A stretch of DNA of 64,000 nucleotides from Methylophaga sp. OBS3. Its GTDB lineage: Bacteria; Pseudomonadota; Gammaproteobacteria; Nitrosococcales; Methylophagaceae. Of the stretch, positions 47,557-57,816 are shown piece after piece. Every line of letters starts with the position of its first letter. Position 1 is the first letter of the stretch. Made by a program: the position numbers and the translations under genes. The DNA is taken from NCBI RefSeq assembly GCF_026319325.1, contig NZ_JAPDMU010000004.1, positions 1 through 64,000 on the forward strand. The letters are read 5' to 3'. The notes under the pieces are model-generated. The model was not told the DNA's origin and did not search any database. It saw only the letters and a program-made list of their open reading frames with translations.

Positions 47557-49209
47557 TTATGGGTGTACCTTCGTCGAGAATAAGTCAGCAAGTGTCGTTT
47601 TATCAAGTTGTCGCGCCCAACTAACTTGTTGCCATGAATGATGTTCTAGTTGTTTTATGAGCGTTTCGGCCTGTTGTTGGTTAAATGCTGCTTGCGCTGG
47701 CAAGAGCTTTAATAAGGCGCCTTGAAGAGCTGTTAAATTGACTGACGTTGAACTGACAACGGCGATTAAGGCGTCAAATAAAGCGTGTAATGATACTGCG
47801 CCAAGTAAGGCTGGAAACTGTCGAATTTGAATACCATTTTGAGTAACGACTAAGCTAAGCGCGCAATTAGACAGTAAATTGGCATGTTCGCTGATGGCTT
47901 GTTTTTGTTCATTAGTGGCAGGAAAGTCAATCGGTACCAAAACCGGACGTGCTGTTACCTGTCCAGATTCTAGTGACTTGTGTAATTGTTGTTGGCGGAT
48001 TTCACGGTCAGCTTGGCCCAAATCGATTAGCCATGTTTCATGCTGTTTTTCGACTAGCGCATAACTATTTGCCACCACTTTTAAAGCAGAATTGGTTATT
48101 TCTGGTTTTGCTTTTAGTAGTGGCGGTGCTTGATACGGTTGTCTTTGTTCAACAACTTTATTGGCAGGTTTTGCTTTTTCTGGTGTCGAGACCATCGGCA
48201 ATGGCAATGTGTCAGTCTCAGCTAGCGCATCTCTAACTGCGCCCGTTATCAAGCCATGGATCAACCTCGCTTCACGAAAACGCACTTCATGTTTGGTTGG
48301 ATGAACATTGACATCAACACGATCCAGCGGCACTTCGAGGTATAAAACATAAGCAGGATGACGTCCTGCTGGTAGTGATTCAGCAAATGCTTGGCGGACA
48401 GCATGACTGATTAATCGATCGCGAATGACACGACCATTAATAAAAAAATGCTGAATATCGTTATGCGGCCTGTGGGCACTCGCTGGTGCTAACCAACCAG
48501 TAAGGTGCATAAAGTCGATTTTTTTATCAATTATTAAAGCTTGATTGGCAAAGCGACTACCGCAAAGTTTAGCGATGCGTTGTTGCTTAGCTTTATCGTT
48601 ATCAGCAATGGGTAGGGCAAGTTTTTGTTGGCCATTAATTTGGCAATCAATGCCTAATTCAAAACGGCTTAATGCAAGGCGCTGCAAAGTCGTCAAAATA
48701 TGCTGTTGTTCGGTGCGTGCGCTACGTAAAAAACGGCGACGTGCGGGAAGGTTAAAAAATAAATCACGCACTTCAACGGTGGTGCCTAAAGGATGTGCGG
48801 TTGGTGAAACTTGGCTGTCTTCTCCTTTAACCTGCCAGCCGCAGTCGCTATCTTTTTGCCTTGAAGTCAGCGTTAAGTGTGCAACTGAAGCGATACTTGG
48901 CAATGCCTCGCCCCGAAACCCTAGACTCGCAATATGACTTAAATCTTCGCTGCTGGTTAATTTGCTGGTGGCATGTCGACTTAATGCCAGAGGTAAATCT
49001 TCAGGGTGGATTCCTGTGCCATCATCACGAATACTGATGAGCTGACTGCCAGCGCCATCGATACGAATGGTGATTTGTCGGGCGCCAGCATCAAGACTGT
49101 TTTCAACGAGCTCTTTGACAACTGAAGCAGGACGTTCGATAACCTCACCGGCCGCAATTTGGTTGGCAAGTTGTAAGGGCAGGGCATGGATGCGTTTGGC
49201 TTCAGACAT
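47557..49209 (-). CDS. mutL: DNA mismatch repair protein MutL
   Basis: 550 residues. GHKL ATPase motifs: ERPASVVKELVENSLDAGA, IRDDGTGI and SLGFRGEALPSIAS. The C-terminal dimerisation part is short, and I see no DQHAxxER-type endonuclease motif, as expected in species that have MutH. It links MutS to MutH. The linker (residues 330-390) is poorly conserved, as usual. Follows the amidase gene by 35 bases. Confidence 0.96.
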   Translation of the reverse strand: MSEAKRIHALPLQLANQIAAGEVIERPASVVKELVENSLDAGARQITIRIDGAGSQLISIRDDGTGIHPEDLPLALSRHATSKLTSSEDLSHIASLGFRGEALPSIASVAHLTLTSRQKDSDCGWQVKGEDSQVSPTAHPLGTTVEVRDLFFNLPARRRFLRSARTEQQHILTTLQRLALSRFELGIDCQINGQQKLALPIADNDKAKQQRIAKLCGSRFANQALIIDKKIDFMHLTGWLAPASAHRPHNDIQHFFINGRVIRDRLISHAVRQAFAESLPAGRHPAYVLYLEVPLDRVDVNVHPTKHEVRFREARLIHGLITGAVRDALAETDTLPLPMVSTPEKAKPANKVVEQRQPYQAPPLLKAKPEITNSALKVVANSYALVEKQHETWLIDLGQADREIRQQQLHKSLESGQVTARPVLVPIDFPATNEQKQAISEHANLLSNCALSLVVTQNGIQIRQFPALLGAVSLHALFDALIAVVSSTSVNLTALQGALLKLLPAQAAFNQQQAETLIKQLEHHSWQQVSWARQLDKTTLADLFSTKVHP

Positions 49210-49244
49210 CAGCCTAGTTTAGCAGTTGTCGACTTAATATCGAC

Positions 49245-50612
49245 TTACGGAATTTGTAATACTTCGCCAACTCGGAGCGTTGTACCACGCAAGTTATTGC
49301 TAGATTGCAGCTCAGCCATTTTGACTTGGTAGCGTTGTGCAATACCACTGAGCGTGTCACCACTGCTGACAATGTGTTGCTGTGGACGCACTTGCTGGGT
49401 AACAGGGTTACGTTGGAAGTAGGTGCGAATACCATTCATCATCGCGGCAGCCAGTTTGTACTGGTGATTACCGTTTTTCAGGTTTTGCTCTTCAGTTGGG
49501 TTCGAAATAAAGGCTGTTTCAACCAAAATTGATGGAATATCAGGTGATTTCAGAACCACGAAACCGGCTGATTCAACTTGTTTTTTGTGAACTTTACCAA
49601 CCCGTTTTAGGCCGCTGAGTACGGTATTACCGACTTCTAAGCTTGCCTCTAAACTCGCTGTTTGAGACAAATCTAATAAGACTGAGGCCAATAAGTCATC
49701 TTTATCTTCAAGGCTAATGCCACCAGCTAAATCGGCTGCGTTTTCACGATCTGCCAGAATCTGTGCTGCTTCACTACTCGCGCCGCGATCAGATAAAACA
49801 AACACCGATGATCCTCGTGCATTTTTATTCGTAAATGCGTCAGCGTGGATTGAAATAAACATATCAGCACCGTTTTGTTTGGCGCGTTGAATACGTTGGC
49901 GTAAGGTCAAGAATACGTCACGGTCTCGCGTTAAATACGCTTTCATGCCAGGTTCGCTGTTGACCAATGTGGCAAGTCGCTTTGAAATTTGCAGTACGAC
50001 ATCTTTTTCGCGAGTACCTGTTGGGCCAATGGCACCAGGATCTTGACCACCATGACCTGGGTCAATCGCGATCACAATGTCTCTGCGTGGCAACACATAG
50101 GTGTTTTTTACCGTTTGGTTTGTCGCAGGTGTTGGTGTTGGCGCTACTTTTTCTTCGGTAACTGATGGCACAGAAACTAAAGCAGGTTTTTCTTCTTTGT
50201 CAGCTTTTTCTGCTGTAGCTAATTGTGTCTTATCGGCAGCTAAATCAACGACAAGTCTATGAGGGTAGGTGCCATTTGCCGCTAGCTTTTGCGTTTCAAA
50301 TACTTGGTCTTTGTGTAAGTCCAAGACTAGACGAAGTGTTTTACTATCAAGCTGACCCTGACGAATATTTTTGACTGGCGTATTGCTTAGTGAAGGCAGC
50401 TTCAACTGTTTATTGGTTTTACCGCCACTGATATCGATAACCAGACGAGAAGGGTTTTGTAGGGTAAAAGTTTTATAGCTAACTGACTCATCTAAATCGA
50501 GCACTAAACGGGTTGTTTTGTCAGTTTGAGACATGCGGATCTCTTCTACCGTCGCCGAATAAGCCGGCAACGTTAGGCCAAACATCATCAGTGAGATGAG
50601 CAGATAACGCAT
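49245..50612 (-). CDS. N-acetylmuramoyl-L-alanine amidase (AmiB/AmiC type)
   Basis: 455 residues with a signal peptide (MRYLLISLMMFGLTLPAYSA). An AMIN domain (about 20-125) is followed by a linker, then an Amidase_3 zinc domain (about 178-400) with AIDPGHGGQDPGAIG, SIHADAF and ETAFISNP, and finally one LysM domain (about 410-455). It cleaves the peptide from muramic acid during cell separation. The tsaE-amidase-mutL order is the AmiB arrangement in E. coli; the C-terminal LysM is typical outside enterics. Confidence 0.94.
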   Translation of the reverse strand: MRYLLISLMMFGLTLPAYSATVEEIRMSQTDKTTRLVLDLDESVSYKTFTLQNPSRLVIDISGGKTNKQLKLPSLSNTPVKNIRQGQLDSKTLRLVLDLHKDQVFETQKLAANGTYPHRLVVDLAADKTQLATAEKADKEEKPALVSVPSVTEEKVAPTPTPATNQTVKNTYVLPRRDIVIAIDPGHGGQDPGAIGPTGTREKDVVLQISKRLATLVNSEPGMKAYLTRDRDVFLTLRQRIQRAKQNGADMFISIHADAFTNKNARGSSVFVLSDRGASSEAAQILADRENAADLAGGISLEDKDDLLASVLLDLSQTASLEASLEVGNTVLSGLKRVGKVHKKQVESAGFVVLKSPDIPSILVETAFISNPTEEQNLKNGNHQYKLAAAMMNGIRTYFQRNPVTQQVRPQQHIVSSGDTLSGIAQRYQVKMAELQSSNNLRGTTLRVGEVLQIP

Positions 50613-50690
50613 TTTTCAGTTTCCGCTTTTCTTGAGTCTTGGCCTAATTGTGAAATCGCTTAGCAGAAAAATCAAGCTTTTTGTTTATTT

Positions 50691-51167
50691 TTAAACAAGA
50701 TAGCGTTGAAAGCTTGACTGAGTGTGAAGTTCGTCGCAGATTTTTTTGCCTAACGAACTTTGGCTAATTAATTCAATCTCACGGCCTTCGGTTTGATATT
50801 GCAACTTGATCGTCATATCCGGCTTGGGAAGTAAGTCCCCACCTTGTTCTGGCCATTCAATTAATAGCAGTGCCGAGTCACTTAAATAGTCTTCAATACC
50901 TAAGTAAAGTAACTCTTCAGGATCGGCGAGTCGGTATAGATCAAAATGAAATACAGTTTTGCTACCGAGCGTGTAGTGCTCAACCAGGGTGTATGTTGGG
51001 CTTTTTACATTTCCCTGATGCCCTAAAGCTTGTAAAAGGCCACGAACAAAAGTGGTTTTACCGGCACCCAAATCGCCTTCTAGGTGAATGGTAAAACCTT
51101 CAACGGGCAGAACATTGGCCAATAAAGTGGCAAACGCCAGTGTATCTTGTTCATCTTTGAGCCACAT
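50691..51167 (-). CDS. tsaE: tRNA threonylcarbamoyladenosine ATPase TsaE
   Basis: 158 residues. Walker A is GDLGAGKTTF (31-40), followed by SPTYTLVEHY and HFDLYRLADPEELLYLG, all family hallmarks. It works with TsaB and TsaD to make t6A37 in tRNA. Follows nnr by six bases. Confidence 0.95.
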   Translation of the reverse strand: MWLKDEQDTLAFATLLANVLPVEGFTIHLEGDLGAGKTTFVRGLLQALGHQGNVKSPTYTLVEHYTLGSKTVFHFDLYRLADPEELLYLGIEDYLSDSALLLIEWPEQGGDLLPKPDMTIKLQYQTEGREIELISQSSLGKKICDELHTQSSFQRYLV

Positions 51168-51173
51168 AATTGG

Positions 51174-52658
51174 TCAATCTTTTTGGTTAATCAGTCGTTG
51201 CAAAAAAGGCAGTAAATCCAGCGCTAGCAGACCACACTCACCGTTTACTTTGGCGGCATTATCGGCAGCAAGTCCATGCAAGGCAACCGCCATTTGTGTA
51301 GCAAGTTTGATGGGAAAATGCTGAGCTAACAGGCCACCAATAATACCAGTCAGACAATCTCCCATGCCGCCAGATGACATACCGGGGTTGCCGAATGGTG
51401 ATAGCAATAATCCATCTTCTGAGCAAACTAAGCTGCCACAACCTTTTAGCACAACGGTGCCACCATATTTTTTCTGTAAGGTATGTGCGGCCTCAATACG
51501 ATTATTTTGGACTTCTGAATTCGAGATGCCCAATAACGTGGCAGCTTCGCCAGGATGTGGGGTTAATACCCAATTATTCGGACAACTTGGATGCTGGCTT
51601 AGTAGGTTTAATGCGTCAGCATCAACAACCATGGGTTTTTCTGCAGCCAAAGCAGCATGTAAAACTAACTGTGCCCACTCGTCTTGACCAAGTCCGGGAC
51701 CAATACAAATAACCGTGGCTTTATCGATAAGCGGCGATAAGTCACTGGCTTGGTTAATGCCGTGACACATGATTTCAGGTCGCGATAAATTCAAAAATGC
51801 TGCATGACTTGGGTGTGTTGCCACACTGACAAGGCCAGCACCTGTCCGGGCTGCAGCTTGGGCTGCAATATTGACCGAACCTGACATGCCCTCATTACCG
51901 CCAATGATGAGCACATGACCAAACTGACCTTTATGTGCGTTTCGCTTGCGAGGGGCAAGGTTTGGCAAAAGCGCATCTAGACTAATGCGATTAGCCAATG
52001 GCGATATTTGCGAAAAAATATCTGCTGGGACGGCTAAGTCCACATAGTGAATTTCGCCAGCATGATCGGGGCCATCATGGCTCATCAAGCCAATATTGAT
52101 ACCGATAAAACTGAGCGTCTTATCGGCTTTGACGGCTTTGCCCATGACACTGCCAGTGTCGGCGTTTAATCCTGATGGAATGTCTAACGCAAACACCGGC
52201 GTATTGGATAAGCTGTTGATTTTATCTATGGCTAATCCGTAGTCACCACTTACTTCACGATTGATACCCGTACCTAACAATGCATCAACCAGCAGATCTG
52301 ATTCTGGCCACTCATCTTGAAGGGTTTGAATTTGAATGCCTGATGTCAGCGCGGATTGATAGCTAGCTTTAACGGCTTCAGACATCGAATCAATTGCGCC
52401 AACAAAAACAATGTGCGCGCTAAAACCTGCTTGAGTAGCTTGCTTGGCAAGTTCAAAACCATCACCACCGTTATGACCATGACCACAAACAATTAATATG
52501 TTTCGGCTAAAAGGCCATTGCTGTTGCAGCATTTTTAGCGCCGCTTTACCGGCTCGCGCCATCAAAATCGGTGACGATAATTGATGTTGTTCAAAAGCGA
52601 GTCTATCTAACTCACGTGTCTGCGCTGCACTATAGAGTGCATTTGGCAATATCGACAT
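51174..52658 (-). CDS. nnr: Bifunctional NAD(P)HX epimerase/dehydratase
   Basis: About 494 residues from the ATG at 52658, which has GGAG seven bases upstream; an ATG nine codons earlier lacks one. The N-terminal YjeF_N epimerase domain (CGHGHNGGDGFELAKQA) and the C-terminal carbohydrate-kinase-like dehydratase (GGNEGMSGSVNIAAQAAART, TPHPGEAATLLG, NPGMSSGGMGDCLTGIIGGL) together repair hydrated NAD(P)H. Divergent from queG, as in E. coli. Confidence 0.95.
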   Translation of the reverse strand: MSILPNALYSAAQTRELDRLAFEQHQLSSPILMARAGKAALKMLQQQWPFSRNILIVCGHGHNGGDGFELAKQATQAGFSAHIVFVGAIDSMSEAVKASYQSALTSGIQIQTLQDEWPESDLLVDALLGTGINREVSGDYGLAIDKINSLSNTPVFALDIPSGLNADTGSVMGKAVKADKTLSFIGINIGLMSHDGPDHAGEIHYVDLAVPADIFSQISPLANRISLDALLPNLAPRKRNAHKGQFGHVLIIGGNEGMSGSVNIAAQAAARTGAGLVSVATHPSHAAFLNLSRPEIMCHGINQASDLSPLIDKATVICIGPGLGQDEWAQLVLHAALAAEKPMVVDADALNLLSQHPSCPNNWVLTPHPGEAATLLGISNSEVQNNRIEAAHTLQKKYGGTVVLKGCGSLVCSEDGLLLSPFGNPGMSSGGMGDCLTGIIGGLLAQHFPIKLATQMAVALHGLAADNAAKVNGECGLLALDLLPFLQRLINQKD

Positions 52659-52676
52659 GATTGACTCCGCAGCCTT

Positions 52677-53774
52677 ATGGTTCATTTCTCTATAATAACG
52701 GGCATGGCCGATTTAAATACAGCACAGTCTGCAAACGCATTGTTGAACCAGCTTCAGCAATTGGCTGTGCAATGTGGTTTTCAGCAACTCGGCATTAGTG
52801 ACATTGATTTAAGTTCAGCCGAGCAACACCTCCAAAGTTGGTTAGCCAAAGGGTTTCACGGTGAAATGAGCTTTATGGCTAAACATGGTGATAAACGTAG
52901 TCGTCCTGCTGACTTACTGCCAGATACCATTCGTGTGATAACTGCCCGTATGGATTATTGGCCGGATGAGACTGCAGAACCATGGCAAATTATCGGTGAT
53001 GATCAAAAAGGTTTTGTCTCACGTTATGCGCTGGGCCGTGATTATCACAAACTCATGCGTAAGCGCTTACTACGTCTATCGCAAAGTATTGAAGAGGTCC
53101 TTGGCCCGATGGGCTATCGAGTTTTCTGCGACAGTGCGCCAGTGATGGAAAAGGCACTGGCAGAAAAGTCTGGACTAGGTTGGATTGGAAAACATACCAA
53201 CGTATTAAATCGCCAGCATGGATCTTATTTTTTTCTCGGTGAGATCTACACCGATATGCCGTTACCGTTAACGTCGCCCGTGTCGGCACATTGTGGTGAT
53301 TGCACGGCTTGTATTGATATTTGTCCGACGCAGGCGATTGTTGGGCCGTATCAACTTGATGCGAGGCGTTGTATTTCATATTTGACCATTGAGCTACGTG
53401 GCATTATTCCGGTCGAATTACGGCCGATGATGGGCAATCGTATATATGGTTGTGATGATTGCCAGTTGGTATGTCCTTGGAACAAATTTGCCAAACCAAG
53501 CCGAGAAGATGCTTTCCAGCCACGAGAGGGCTTAGATGCGCCGCAATTATTAGATCTTTTTGCTTGGACAGAAGATGACTTTTATCAAAAACTTGAAGGT
53601 AGCCCGATCCGCCGAATAGGTTATAACTGTTGGCTCAGAAATATCGCGGTTGCGTTAGGTAATGCCAAACCCAACGAAAAGATTACACAAGCGTTAAATG
53701 AAAAACGTAGCCAAGTCAGTGACATGGTGGCAGAGCACATTGATTGGGCCATCGAACAACATCGTTTGTCATAA
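52677..53774 (+). CDS. queG: Epoxyqueuosine reductase
   Basis: Up to 365 residues; ATG at 52704 (MADLNTAQSAN) may be the true start. It reduces epoxyqueuosine to queuosine in tRNA with cobalamin and two [4Fe-4S] clusters. Cysteine motifs are CGDCTACIDICP (206-217) and CDDCQLVCPW (259-268). A TATAAT at 52691-52696 lies only seven bases before the second ATG, so the message may be leaderless. Confidence 0.95.
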   Translation: MVHFSIITGMADLNTAQSANALLNQLQQLAVQCGFQQLGISDIDLSSAEQHLQSWLAKGFHGEMSFMAKHGDKRSRPADLLPDTIRVITARMDYWPDETAEPWQIIGDDQKGFVSRYALGRDYHKLMRKRLLRLSQSIEEVLGPMGYRVFCDSAPVMEKALAEKSGLGWIGKHTNVLNRQHGSYFFLGEIYTDMPLPLTSPVSAHCGDCTACIDICPTQAIVGPYQLDARRCISYLTIELRGIIPVELRPMMGNRIYGCDDCQLVCPWNKFAKPSREDAFQPREGLDAPQLLDLFAWTEDDFYQKLEGSPIRRIGYNCWLRNIAVALGNAKPNEKITQALNEKRSQVSDMVAEHIDWAIEQHRLS

Positions 53775-53833
53775 ATTTGTCACGGCAAACCGCTACCCTC
53801 ACGCATTCAGAAAGTCTGTAATGAGCTTCGTTT

Positions 53834-55771
53834 GTGAAATTAATTTTTGTGTCTCGTGCCTTAATAACAGCCATGTTGTTGTTAATCCTCATTGCTGCGG
53901 CAGCCGGTTTTTGGGGCTGGCAGCAACTTGATAAACCCTATCAAATCGTCCAGCAGTTCCAGCAATACAAATCCACTTTTGATAGTGATATCAAAGAACT
54001 ATTAGCGCGCTACTTGGCTTCGGGGGATGCCGAGTTACTTCAACAAGCCGAGACTAAGCTGATTGATTTGCAAGACAGCCGACAATATTGGCTTAGCGAT
54101 GACGACAATACCTTGATTCAGTCTGAAGTGATTGCCCTGCAAGAAGAGATTGTGAATGTGCGTGCCGCAGGTAAGTTAGCCGGTAATCCACAAGCGTTGT
54201 TGGTCAATAACGAACGTGAGCGTGACGGTGAAATAGGCGTATTAACGACCTACGGTTTGCATGAAAATGCGCAATATACTGAAACCCAGCCTAAGTTCTT
54301 AGCCAACCTGACACGAATGAGTGCCAGCTTGAATCAAATTGGTCGTTTACGTCAGGGGTATTTGAGTAATCCAACTGAGCAAGCAGAGCAGGCTTTGCTT
54401 GCCGAAAACCAAGCGTTTGCTGACTTGCTGAAAGAAATCGAAGCGATGCCACGTTTTGATGTTTTTAAAGAACAAACCATGCCGACTTTGCGACCTGAAC
54501 CACCAAGTGAAATTGGTGAGACAGCCATTGATTCGCTCAAGTCGCTAACGAATCGTTATCAAAAAGAGTTGCAAAACACGTTGCAGTTTCGTGCTGATCT
54601 GCAACAAGGGCGTGACAACCTAAATGCCCGTATCAGTCAATTATCGACGACGTTAGCGCAATTTCAGCAACAAATAGACGATATTAAGCAGCGAATCAGT
54701 CAAAGAGTGAAATGGACATTACTCGGCGTCATGTTAATGATCATTGCCACCTTAGCGACTGTTTCGATTTTGCAGCAACGCCTTATCCGCTTTCTGGTTC
54801 AGCTCGAAGGCTTTTTCAGTCGCATGTTAAAAGGTGACTATGAGCAAACCTTGCAAGCCGCATTGCCTTATGAAGAACCGCGAAGTGTTGAGCAATCCGC
54901 ATTACAGCTTCAGCAACATTTAGCTGAATTGGTTAAACAGCTTGGTGAGCAGTCCGTTGCGGTAATGGCAGCGAGTGATGAGGTGATGATGTTGTCAGGC
55001 AAAGCGGTCAGTTTAAGTACACAGCAAAAACATGCTAATGACGAAGTCGCCACAGCGATTACCCAGCTGTCATATTCATTTAAAGAAGTTGCTGAAAATG
55101 CCAGCAATGCCTCGGATTCAGCAAACTCTGCTTCAGATGCCACACAAGCTGCACGTTCGCAGTTAACAGAAGCGGCCGAAGCCAGCCAAAAAGTGGCGAG
55201 CGATTTGTTAGTCCTTGAAACCGTGATGAGCGAGTTAGAAGGCCAGGGCAAAAATATCAGTGCCGTGCTGGAAGTCATTCAAGGCGTTGCTGAACAGACG
55301 AATTTATTAGCATTAAATGCGGCGATTGAAGCAGCCCGTGCGGGTGAACATGGTCGCGGTTTTAGTGTGGTTGCCGATGAAGTTCGTCAATTAGCTTCAC
55401 GCACACAGCAATCAACAGAAGAAATTCGCGGCATCATCACAACCATCATGCGTAGCAGTAGTGAGGCTGCGGTGATCGTTAGAAATCAAAGTGAAGCGGC
55501 AAGCCGTACTGCAGAGCAGGGCTTACAAGCCAAATCTGCGATGAAGCCAGTGGTTCAAGCCGTCGAAAAAATTCGCGAGATAAACTCGGCCATAGCCGTT
55601 GCGACGCAACAGCAAACTTCAGTCGTTGATGATATCGCCAGAAGCACTGAGAAAATTAAAGTGCACTCCGATAAAGTGAGTACACAAATGGCTGATATTG
55701 AGCGTGCTGGTGGTGGTCTGAGTACGGTGAGCCAATCCCTTAATTCGGTGATACAACGACTCAGAGCCTGA
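53834..55771 (+). CDS. Methyl-accepting chemotaxis protein
   Basis: 645 residues from a GTG start. A membrane helix at about 9-28 is followed by a long periplasmic helical sensor region (30-290), a second helix (about 295-315), a HAMP-like segment (to about 375) and a cytoplasmic signalling coil. The hairpin tip [20 protein letters not shown] (near 482-502) binds CheA/CheW. The ligand cannot be deduced. No C-terminal CheR-binding pentapeptide is seen. Confidence 0.93.
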   Translation: MKLIFVSRALITAMLLLILIAAAAGFWGWQQLDKPYQIVQQFQQYKSTFDSDIKELLARYLASGDAELLQQAETKLIDLQDSRQYWLSDDDNTLIQSEVIALQEEIVNVRAAGKLAGNPQALLVNNERERDGEIGVLTTYGLHENAQYTETQPKFLANLTRMSASLNQIGRLRQGYLSNPTEQAEQALLAENQAFADLLKEIEAMPRFDVFKEQTMPTLRPEPPSEIGETAIDSLKSLTNRYQKELQNTLQFRADLQQGRDNLNARISQLSTTLAQFQQQIDDIKQRISQRVKWTLLGVMLMIIATLATVSILQQRLIRFLVQLEGFFSRMLKGDYEQTLQAALPYEEPRSVEQSALQLQQHLAELVKQLGEQSVAVMAASDEVMMLSGKAVSLSTQQKHANDEVATAITQLSYSFKEVAENASNASDSANSASDATQAARSQLTEAAEASQKVASDLLVLETVMSELEGQGKNISAVLEVIQGVAEQTNLLALNAAIEAARAGEHGRGFSVVADEVRQLASRTQQSTEEIRGIITTIMRSSSEAAVIVRNQSEAASRTAEQGLQAKSAMKPVVQAVEKIREINSAIAVATQQQTSVVDDIARSTEKIKVHSDKVSTQMADIERAGGGLSTVSQSLNSVIQRLRA

Positions 55772-55824
55772 TTTTCTGATCCCGGAAAGATCGTTATCAT
55801 GGGCCGTCAAATAAGGAGCCAACG

Positions 55825-57711
55825 ATGTCCGGCAATTTTTTTCAGGATGTATTAGCACAACAAATTCAACGCCGAAAAGTGCTGAAACTCGGTTTAGGTG
55901 GTTTGGTAGCGGCTGCGATGCCGAGCTCACTGCAAGCTGCCAAATTACTTACCGAATCAAGCAGTTTGATGGGCTTTAAGCCCGTTCCCGCTGCTGATTT
56001 ATTAGATACCGTTGTTGTTCCTGATGGCTATAAAGCTGAGATTTTCTATCGTTGGGGGGATCCGATTTCTGATGGTCCGGCATTTAAATTAGATGCCAGC
56101 AATAGCGCGGCAGATCAGTTACAACAAGCGGGTATGAACCACGACGCGATGCAATATTTTTCGTTACCAAAAGGCTCAGCAAATAACGATCATGGCCTTT
56201 TGGTCATGAATCATGAATATCTAGATTTAGATCTGATTCATCTCGATGGCAGTCATAATCGTTCGCCTGAAACCTACACCGCTGACAAGGTCGCCAAAGA
56301 GCAAAATGCACATGGCGTGTCTTTAATTGAAGTGCAAAAAGTCGATAATCAGTGGCAGATCGTTCGTCCATCACAATATGCCCGACGACTGACGGCAAAT
56401 ACCGAAATGATGGTTAGTGGGCCTGCTGCCGGTCATGACTTGTTAAAAACAGATGCTGATCCTGAAGGCACAAAAGTACTCGGCACCTTTAACAACTGTG
56501 CCAATGGCAAAACGCCGTGGGGTACTTACCTCACCTGTGAAGAAAACTTCCATTTCTACTTTGTGTTTGATGCCGAAAAAACACGTGATCCCGAAACAAC
56601 GCGTCGTTGGCAGCGATACAAATTAGGCTTTAGTTATTATGGCTGGCAGCAATTTGATAAGCGGTTTGATTTGGACTTTGCCCCGAATGAAGCGAATCGT
56701 TTTGGCTGGGTTGTTGAGTTTGACCCTTACGATCCTAATAGCACGCCAGTAAAACGAACGGCTTTAGGTCGGTTTGCCCACGAAAATGTGGCGCATAAAA
56801 TTGCCGAAAATGGGCAGATCGCTTTTTACTCAGGTGATGATTCCAAGTTTGAGTACATCTATAAATTTATTACCCGCGATGCATGGGACGGCAGTTTAGG
56901 TGCCCATAACGGTAAATTACTGGATGACGGTGACTTACACGTAGCGCGGTTTGAAGCTAATGGCACCGTAAAGTGGATACCTTTAATCTTCGGAGAAAAA
57001 GGTTTAACACCTCATAACGGTTTTACGGATCAGGCTGATATTTTGATCCATGCAAGAGCAGCGGCAGATACTGTCGGTGCGACCAAAATGGATCGGCCGG
57101 AGTGGATAACCGTTCACCCTGAAACTGGCGATGTCTATGTCTCGCTAACCAATAATAGCGATCGCGGAGTGGATGGTAAGCCGGGTAAAGATGCGGCAAA
57201 TCCACGTAACCAAAATATGTTTGGTCATATTATTAAGATTTTTGAGACGGATGCCACGGCAACAGATGCAAGCTGGCAGGTTTTTGTTTTGGGTGGCGAG
57301 GGCGAAGGCGAACAGTTTGCTAACCCGGATGGTTTATATATTGATGACTGTGGTGTGCTCTGGATTCAAACCGATGTCAGTCCAAGTGTTATGAATGATG
57401 GGCCATTTAAAGCCTTTGGTAATAACCAAATGCTGGCGGCTGATCCGAAAACGGGGGAAATTCGACGGTTTTTAACTGGCCCAATTGGTTGTGAAGTCAC
57501 GGGTGTCATCATGACGCCGGATATGAAAACCATGTGGGTGAATATCCAGCATCCCGGTGAAACATTATCTTTTTTAAGTAAACAAGGTGTTGAAACAACA
57601 CCAGACAATCCAAGAGCCGTTAGTAACTGGCCAGATCAATTGGCAACTGGACGACCACGTTCGGCAACAGTGTTAATTACCAAAGAAGACGGCGGCATCA
57701 TCGGTAGTTAA
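55825..57711 (+). CDS. phoX: PhoX-family alkaline phosphatase (DUF839)
   Basis: 628 residues. A twin-arginine signal (QRRKVLKLGLGG, Arg16-Arg17) points to folded export by Tat. TFNNCANGKTPWGTYLTCEENF and GRFAHENVAHKI are typical of the PhoX/DUF839 beta-propeller, which in studied members uses Ca and Fe. Releases phosphate from organic phosphoesters in the periplasm. AAGGAG precedes ATG. No Pho regulator is adjacent. Confidence 0.9.
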   Translation: MSGNFFQDVLAQQIQRRKVLKLGLGGLVAAAMPSSLQAAKLLTESSSLMGFKPVPAADLLDTVVVPDGYKAEIFYRWGDPISDGPAFKLDASNSAADQLQQAGMNHDAMQYFSLPKGSANNDHGLLVMNHEYLDLDLIHLDGSHNRSPETYTADKVAKEQNAHGVSLIEVQKVDNQWQIVRPSQYARRLTANTEMMVSGPAAGHDLLKTDADPEGTKVLGTFNNCANGKTPWGTYLTCEENFHFYFVFDAEKTRDPETTRRWQRYKLGFSYYGWQQFDKRFDLDFAPNEANRFGWVVEFDPYDPNSTPVKRTALGRFAHENVAHKIAENGQIAFYSGDDSKFEYIYKFITRDAWDGSLGAHNGKLLDDGDLHVARFEANGTVKWIPLIFGEKGLTPHNGFTDQADILIHARAAADTVGATKMDRPEWITVHPETGDVYVSLTNNSDRGVDGKPGKDAANPRNQNMFGHIIKIFETDATATDASWQVFVLGGEGEGEQFANPDGLYIDDCGVLWIQTDVSPSVMNDGPFKAFGNNQMLAADPKTGEIRRFLTGPIGCEVTGVIMTPDMKTMWVNIQHPGETLSFLSKQGVETTPDNPRAVSNWPDQLATGRPRSATVLITKEDGGIIGS

Positions 57712-57785
57712 ATTAAACGTCTAAAATGTGATTAAAGGGGAGCATTAAAAGCTTTAATTCTTCCTTAAGTTTTCCTTTTGATAAT

Positions 57786-57808
57786 GCTCTCCAACTCACT
57801 AGGAGAGC
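57786..57808 (+). promoter_or_regulatory. Hairpin covering the methyltransferase ribosome site
   Basis: GCTCTCC-9-GGAGAGC forms a seven-base-pair hairpin whose 3' arm is the GGAG of the ribosome site for the ATG at 57817. Folding would hide the site, so translation may be controlled. Confidence 0.5.
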
Positions 57809-57816
57809 GTTGTCAT

